Assembly (NCBI GenBank): GCA_958430865.1 | Contig: CAUDNR010001550.1 | Span: 1,538-13,596 of the forward strand | DNA from: Entrophospora sp. SA101 | Taxonomy: Eukaryota; Glomeromycota; Glomeromycetes; Entrophosporales; Entrophosporaceae | Direction: 5' to 3' | Length of the DNA: 12,059 bases | In this document: in pieces, positions 10,201 to 12,059 of the stretch | Position numbering within the stretch: position 1 is the stretch's first letter | How the letters are laid out: each line of letters starts with the position of its first letter | Translations under genes and position numbers: made by a program | Notes under the pieces: model-generated | Seen by the model: the letters and a program-made list of their open reading frames with translations, nothing else | What the model was told of the DNA's origin: nothing | Databases searched by the model: none

Positions 10201-11360
10201 TAGCTTACCATTCCAAGATCTATAGCAATGATACGTAAAGTTTTGGAATTAGCACCTTTGATAGCCTTTGATGGATCGGGTAAATATGTTTTTGGTTCTC
10301 TAACAGAAACTTTTAAAAAATGATTTTTTAGATTTAACAATATTATTAGATATATATGTTTAAGAACTAGTTATTTGATGTGTTTGAATGAAGAATAACC
10401 TTCTGCTACAAGATTCCTTTCATTCGGATCAGTCCAGTGAATATCTTGATAATCAGTCATCCATGGTTCAGTAGATAATGTTTGATCAACAGACAAACAT
10501 CCGTTAGATTGAATGCCATCAACTGATATTCCCAATGCAGCATTACCAACTACATTTTTTGGAAATAAAATCTTTCCCAGCATTACACCTTGAGTTCTGA
10601 TTTTTTTGGTGAGAGCTCGAGTATCGATTCCATAAATTGCAGGAATATCTTGGTCTTTCAGCCATTCAGATAATGAAGAATTTGCCAAATAATGGGAATA
10701 TTTTTCAGAATATTGACCAACAATCAAAGCTGCTACATGTATTTCACATGATTCAAAATATTTTGGAACATCTTTGAGGAGCTGGTCCATTTCCTCAAAG
10801 GAAGGCACTCCATAGTTTCCAATAAGAGGAAATGTCAAAATCAAAATTTGTCCACGATAAGATGGATCAGTTAATGATTCAGGATATCCAACCATTCCTA
10901 TGCAATATATTGGAGTTCAATGGTAACTAAGATAATCTATTATAATATAACATGTAGTAAGATCAAATAGAGCGATCATAATATTTTTTCCCTGATTTGA
11001 TCATTTAAACTTTTCGAATTTGGTTTTTATCAATGTATCAATAAAAATGTGATCCACACATTTGTAATAAATCTACTATCCATATTCAAAAAAATCTATT
11101 TTAAAGAAAAAAAAGAAGCCATTTTTTTCAAATTCCTTTTTTGTAAACTCACCAGTCTGAAAAACGCACTCGCCAGCAACTGATCTGCTCTCTGAGCCAA
11201 AAGAAAATCCTTGATAAATTGTTTCGTCTTTTAAAACTAAGGTCGAAATGGTTATTTCAGCTTTGCTGGCTGCTGATGGGGGAGCAGTAACAGGTGGCAA
11301 TGGCGACCGTGGCGATCGTGGCGAAGAATTAATATTCCTTAAAATTTTAATATTATTCAT
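4250..11360 (-). CDS. URA2: Carbamoyl-phosphate synthetase (glutamine) / aspartate transcarbamoylase fusion, lacking the dihydroorotase-like domain
   Basis: Catalyses the first two steps of pyrimidine synthesis: glutamine + bicarbonate + ATP to carbamoyl phosphate, then with aspartate to carbamoyl aspartate; presumably cytosolic. Exons (minus strand, 5' to 3'): 11153..11360, 10400..10897, 10209..10309, 10004..10110, 9816..9902, 9235..9724, 8559..9155, 7920..8441, 7509..7851, 5481..7431, 4946..5381, 4360..4857, 4250..4270. They sum to 5859 nt (1952 residues plus stop) with every junction in phase and restoring conserved sequence, e.g. [15 protein letters not shown] and FG|ICMGHQ. Domains: N-terminal extension 1-38, glutaminase ~39-470, CPSase with C-terminal regulatory domain ~478-1520, linker 1521-1647, ATCase 1648-1952. 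An in-frame stop at 11391-11393 with no intervening ATG fixes the start. Yeast Ura2 and animal CAD are about 2200 residues; the shortfall is the missing DHOase-like domain. The last exon encodes only VLGKTI. Feedback by UTP on the regulatory domain is expected from the family. Confidence 0.96.
4253..5344 (-). other. Aspartate transcarbamoylase domain (exons 11-13)
   Basis: Residues about 1648-1952, starting [18 protein letters not shown]. The carbamoyl-phosphate loop [12 protein letters not shown] is intact (S1698-T1699-R1700-T1701). The mobile loop carries Ser and Lys in SSSIAKGES (K1728). LRHPEPG (R1749, H1750) and GEHPTQ (H1777) are present, followed in exon 12 by [21 protein letters not shown] and MHPLPR. 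All the expected catalytic motifs are seen, so the domain should be active. The C-terminus [13 protein letters not shown] is completed by the 21-nt last exon; without that splice the frame would read into intron sequence. Confidence 0.93.
4875..4902. repeat. (AAAT)n microsatellite inside intron 11
   Basis: About six and a half uninterrupted taaa/aaat units lie within the 88-nt intron 4858..4945 of the pyrimidine gene. On the transcribed strand they form an (ATTT)n tract just before the acceptor (CTATCAAG), where it acts as a pyrimidine-rich stretch. It is likely to vary in length between strains. Confidence 0.85.
5345..5824 (-). other. Short CPSase-ATCase linker replacing the dihydroorotase-like domain
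   Basis: Residues 1521-1647 (about 127 aa), interrupted by intron 10 (5382..5480, donor GTAAGT). In animal CAD and yeast Ura2 this position holds a dihydroorotase or dihydroorotase-like domain plus linker of roughly 400-520 residues. Here it starts [20 protein letters not shown], and INTTTIVPH follows. The remainder is Lys-, Ser-, Thr- and Gln-rich ([35 protein letters not shown]). No HxH metal motif or other dihydroorotase motif is present. Several SP sites ([12 protein letters not shown]) could be phosphorylated; that is inference. Confidence 0.88.
5825..9294 (-). other. Carbamoyl-phosphate synthetase domain with regulatory (MGS-like) domain
   Basis: Residues about 478-1520, spread over exons 6-10. 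The N-half opens with [20 protein letters not shown] and includes [28 protein letters not shown] sequence ([11 protein letters not shown]) and [20 protein letters not shown]. The C-half opens with [19 protein letters not shown] and includes [46 protein letters not shown] and [14 protein letters not shown], so both ATP-grasp modules look complete. Residues about 1392-1520 ([14 protein letters not shown] to [13 protein letters not shown]) are the MGS-like domain, which in the family binds UTP and [17 protein letters not shown] and [15 protein letters not shown] are also intact. Confidence 0.94.
9316..11246 (-). other. Glutamine amidotransferase (small-subunit) domain
   Basis: Residues about 39-470, from exons 1-6. 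It begins [15 protein letters not shown], with [45 protein letters not shown] and [11 protein letters not shown], and carries the class I glutaminase triad: the nucleophile Cys336 in GICMGHQL, and His420 and Glu422 in FSVQFHPES. The more usual residue after the Cys is Leu; Met here is conservative. SQNHGYAV and NANDGSNEG are also present. The domain should supply ammonia to the CPSase. Confidence 0.93.
11247..11360 (-). other. Pro/Ser-rich N-terminal extension of the pyrimidine protein
   Basis: The first 38 residues precede the conserved LVLKDET start of the glutaminase domain. They contain [11 protein letters not shown] and then [10 protein letters not shown], are basic and Ser/Pro-rich, and have no acidic residue before about position 34. 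The coding DNA here (about 11275-11330) is noticeably richer in G and C than its surroundings. It could be a disordered tail with phosphorylation sites; a mitochondrial presequence seems less likely, because fungal Ura2 is not mitochondrial and no clear amphipathic helix is seen. Confidence 0.75.
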
Positions 11361-12059
11361 GTTTAATGAAAAAATTTTTCTTAATCTGTCTTAATCTAAG
11401 ATTGGCCACATATACTGATTTGTAACACAATTTTTTTTATACAAAAAATTAATAATGGAATTCATTTAATTATGTATCAAAATTTCGGGAGCCATTATTC
11501 TTCTATACATTATGACTCAACAATACTTCGCGCTTTGTACTTTGGAACGGATGCATAAACAATTTATTAATGATCTGTTTTAAACATCCCTATAAAAAAA
11601 TCTTGCACTGTATTAGTATGTTTTCAGCTTTACCATACTAATACAGAGAATGTACCGATTGACTGAATCTTTCGCCTTTTCGTAAGGTGGCCTAATACTA
11701 ATTAAAATTAAATAAGGTCACTCACAGTAATTTTTTTCCAATCGTTAAAATCAATAACCAAGCATGCTAGAACAAAAAACTCGCTGCAGTTTTATTTGTG
11801 CTATAATAGCGCAAAGAGATTTTTGTTAAAGTTACAAAGGTTTAAAGTTCTGCGATTTTACATCATTTCTCCACAATTGTCTTCCTGATAATTCTATTTT
11901 TGTAAGCCTTAACCATGATCCATAGAAGTATAATTACGACGTTTTACAAAGTAAACCGATCACTGAAGCTTCAAACTTTGTCCATGAAATTAACTTGCTA
12001 ATTCATTTTCATCATCCTGATTAGCTGTACATCATGTCAAAATGTTTTTGAAAGTGCAG
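11361..12059. other. Upstream region of the pyrimidine gene
   Basis: Presumed 5' untranslated region and promoter of the minus-strand gene starting at 11360. Apart from the inverted repeat at 11608-11646 I see no convincing gene, RNA or core promoter element. The far right end (11900-12059) is closed by stops in the frames I read, so no exon of a neighbouring gene is supported. Confidence 0.5.
11608..11646. repeat. Perfect 13-bp inverted repeat upstream of the pyrimidine gene
   Basis: Left arm ctgtattagtatg (11608-11620) and right arm catactaatacag (11634-11646) are exact reverse complements separated by 13 bases (ttttcagctttac). The flanking bases do not continue the pairing. It lies about 250 bases upstream of the start codon. 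A related string, taatactaatta, recurs near 11693. It may be a protein-binding dyad, a cruciform, or the remnant of a small fold-back element; nothing here decides between these. Confidence 0.8.

Noticed and set aside
10898..11152. Possible hidden exon in the unusually long (255 nt) first intron
   Set aside because: Joining 11153 directly to 10897 gives the uninterrupted conserved sequence [15 protein letters not shown], so no residues are missing.
11472..11558. Short plus-strand frame (ATG, about 28 codons) beginning MYQNFGSHYSS
   Set aside because: Too short, without a motif or homologue I know, and inside the likely promoter region of the divergent gene.

Overview
The window looks like nuclear DNA of an AT-rich, intron-bearing fungus. 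The evidence is a URA2-type pyrimidine fusion gene with 12 GT-AG introns (eleven of 68-117 nt and one of 255 nt), very AT-rich introns and spacers, and degraded repeats. A glomeromycotinan (Rhizophagus-like) or other early-diverging fungus is my best guess. That placement is inferred from style and from memory of protein families, not from any marker gene.

Layout: both genes are on the minus strand. (1) 1-1735 is the 5' part (three exons, about 500 codons, running off the left edge) of an uncharacterised protein with an N-terminal Cys-pair cluster, a short coiled coil and a large unknown domain; it resembles a family I believe is expanded in Rhizophagus. (2) 1736-4249 has no intact gene. It holds a decayed minus-strand coding relic (2231-2852), a degenerate direct repeat, an imperfect 22-bp inverted repeat, and a pogo/Tigger-like transposon terminus with 16-bp subterminal repeats (from 3212). 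(3) 4250-11360 is a complete 13-exon gene for a glutamine-dependent carbamoyl-phosphate synthetase / aspartate transcarbamoylase fusion (URA2/CAD family), reconstructed here as 5859 nt, 1952 residues, with every splice junction in frame. (4) 11361-12059 is its upstream region and contains a perfect 13-bp inverted repeat.

The pyrimidine gene is the main content. Its product takes ammonia from glutamine, makes carbamoyl phosphate, and passes it to the aspartate transcarbamoylase domain to make carbamoyl aspartate. The most notable observation is that the dihydroorotase-like domain, which normally sits between CPSase and ATCase (active in animal CAD, inactive in yeast Ura2), is missing. About 127 residues of Ser/Thr-rich linker remain, starting with a stretch that looks like a stub of the lost domain. 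The cell would therefore need a separate dihydroorotase (URA4 type), not present in this window. I found no new multi-gene system here.
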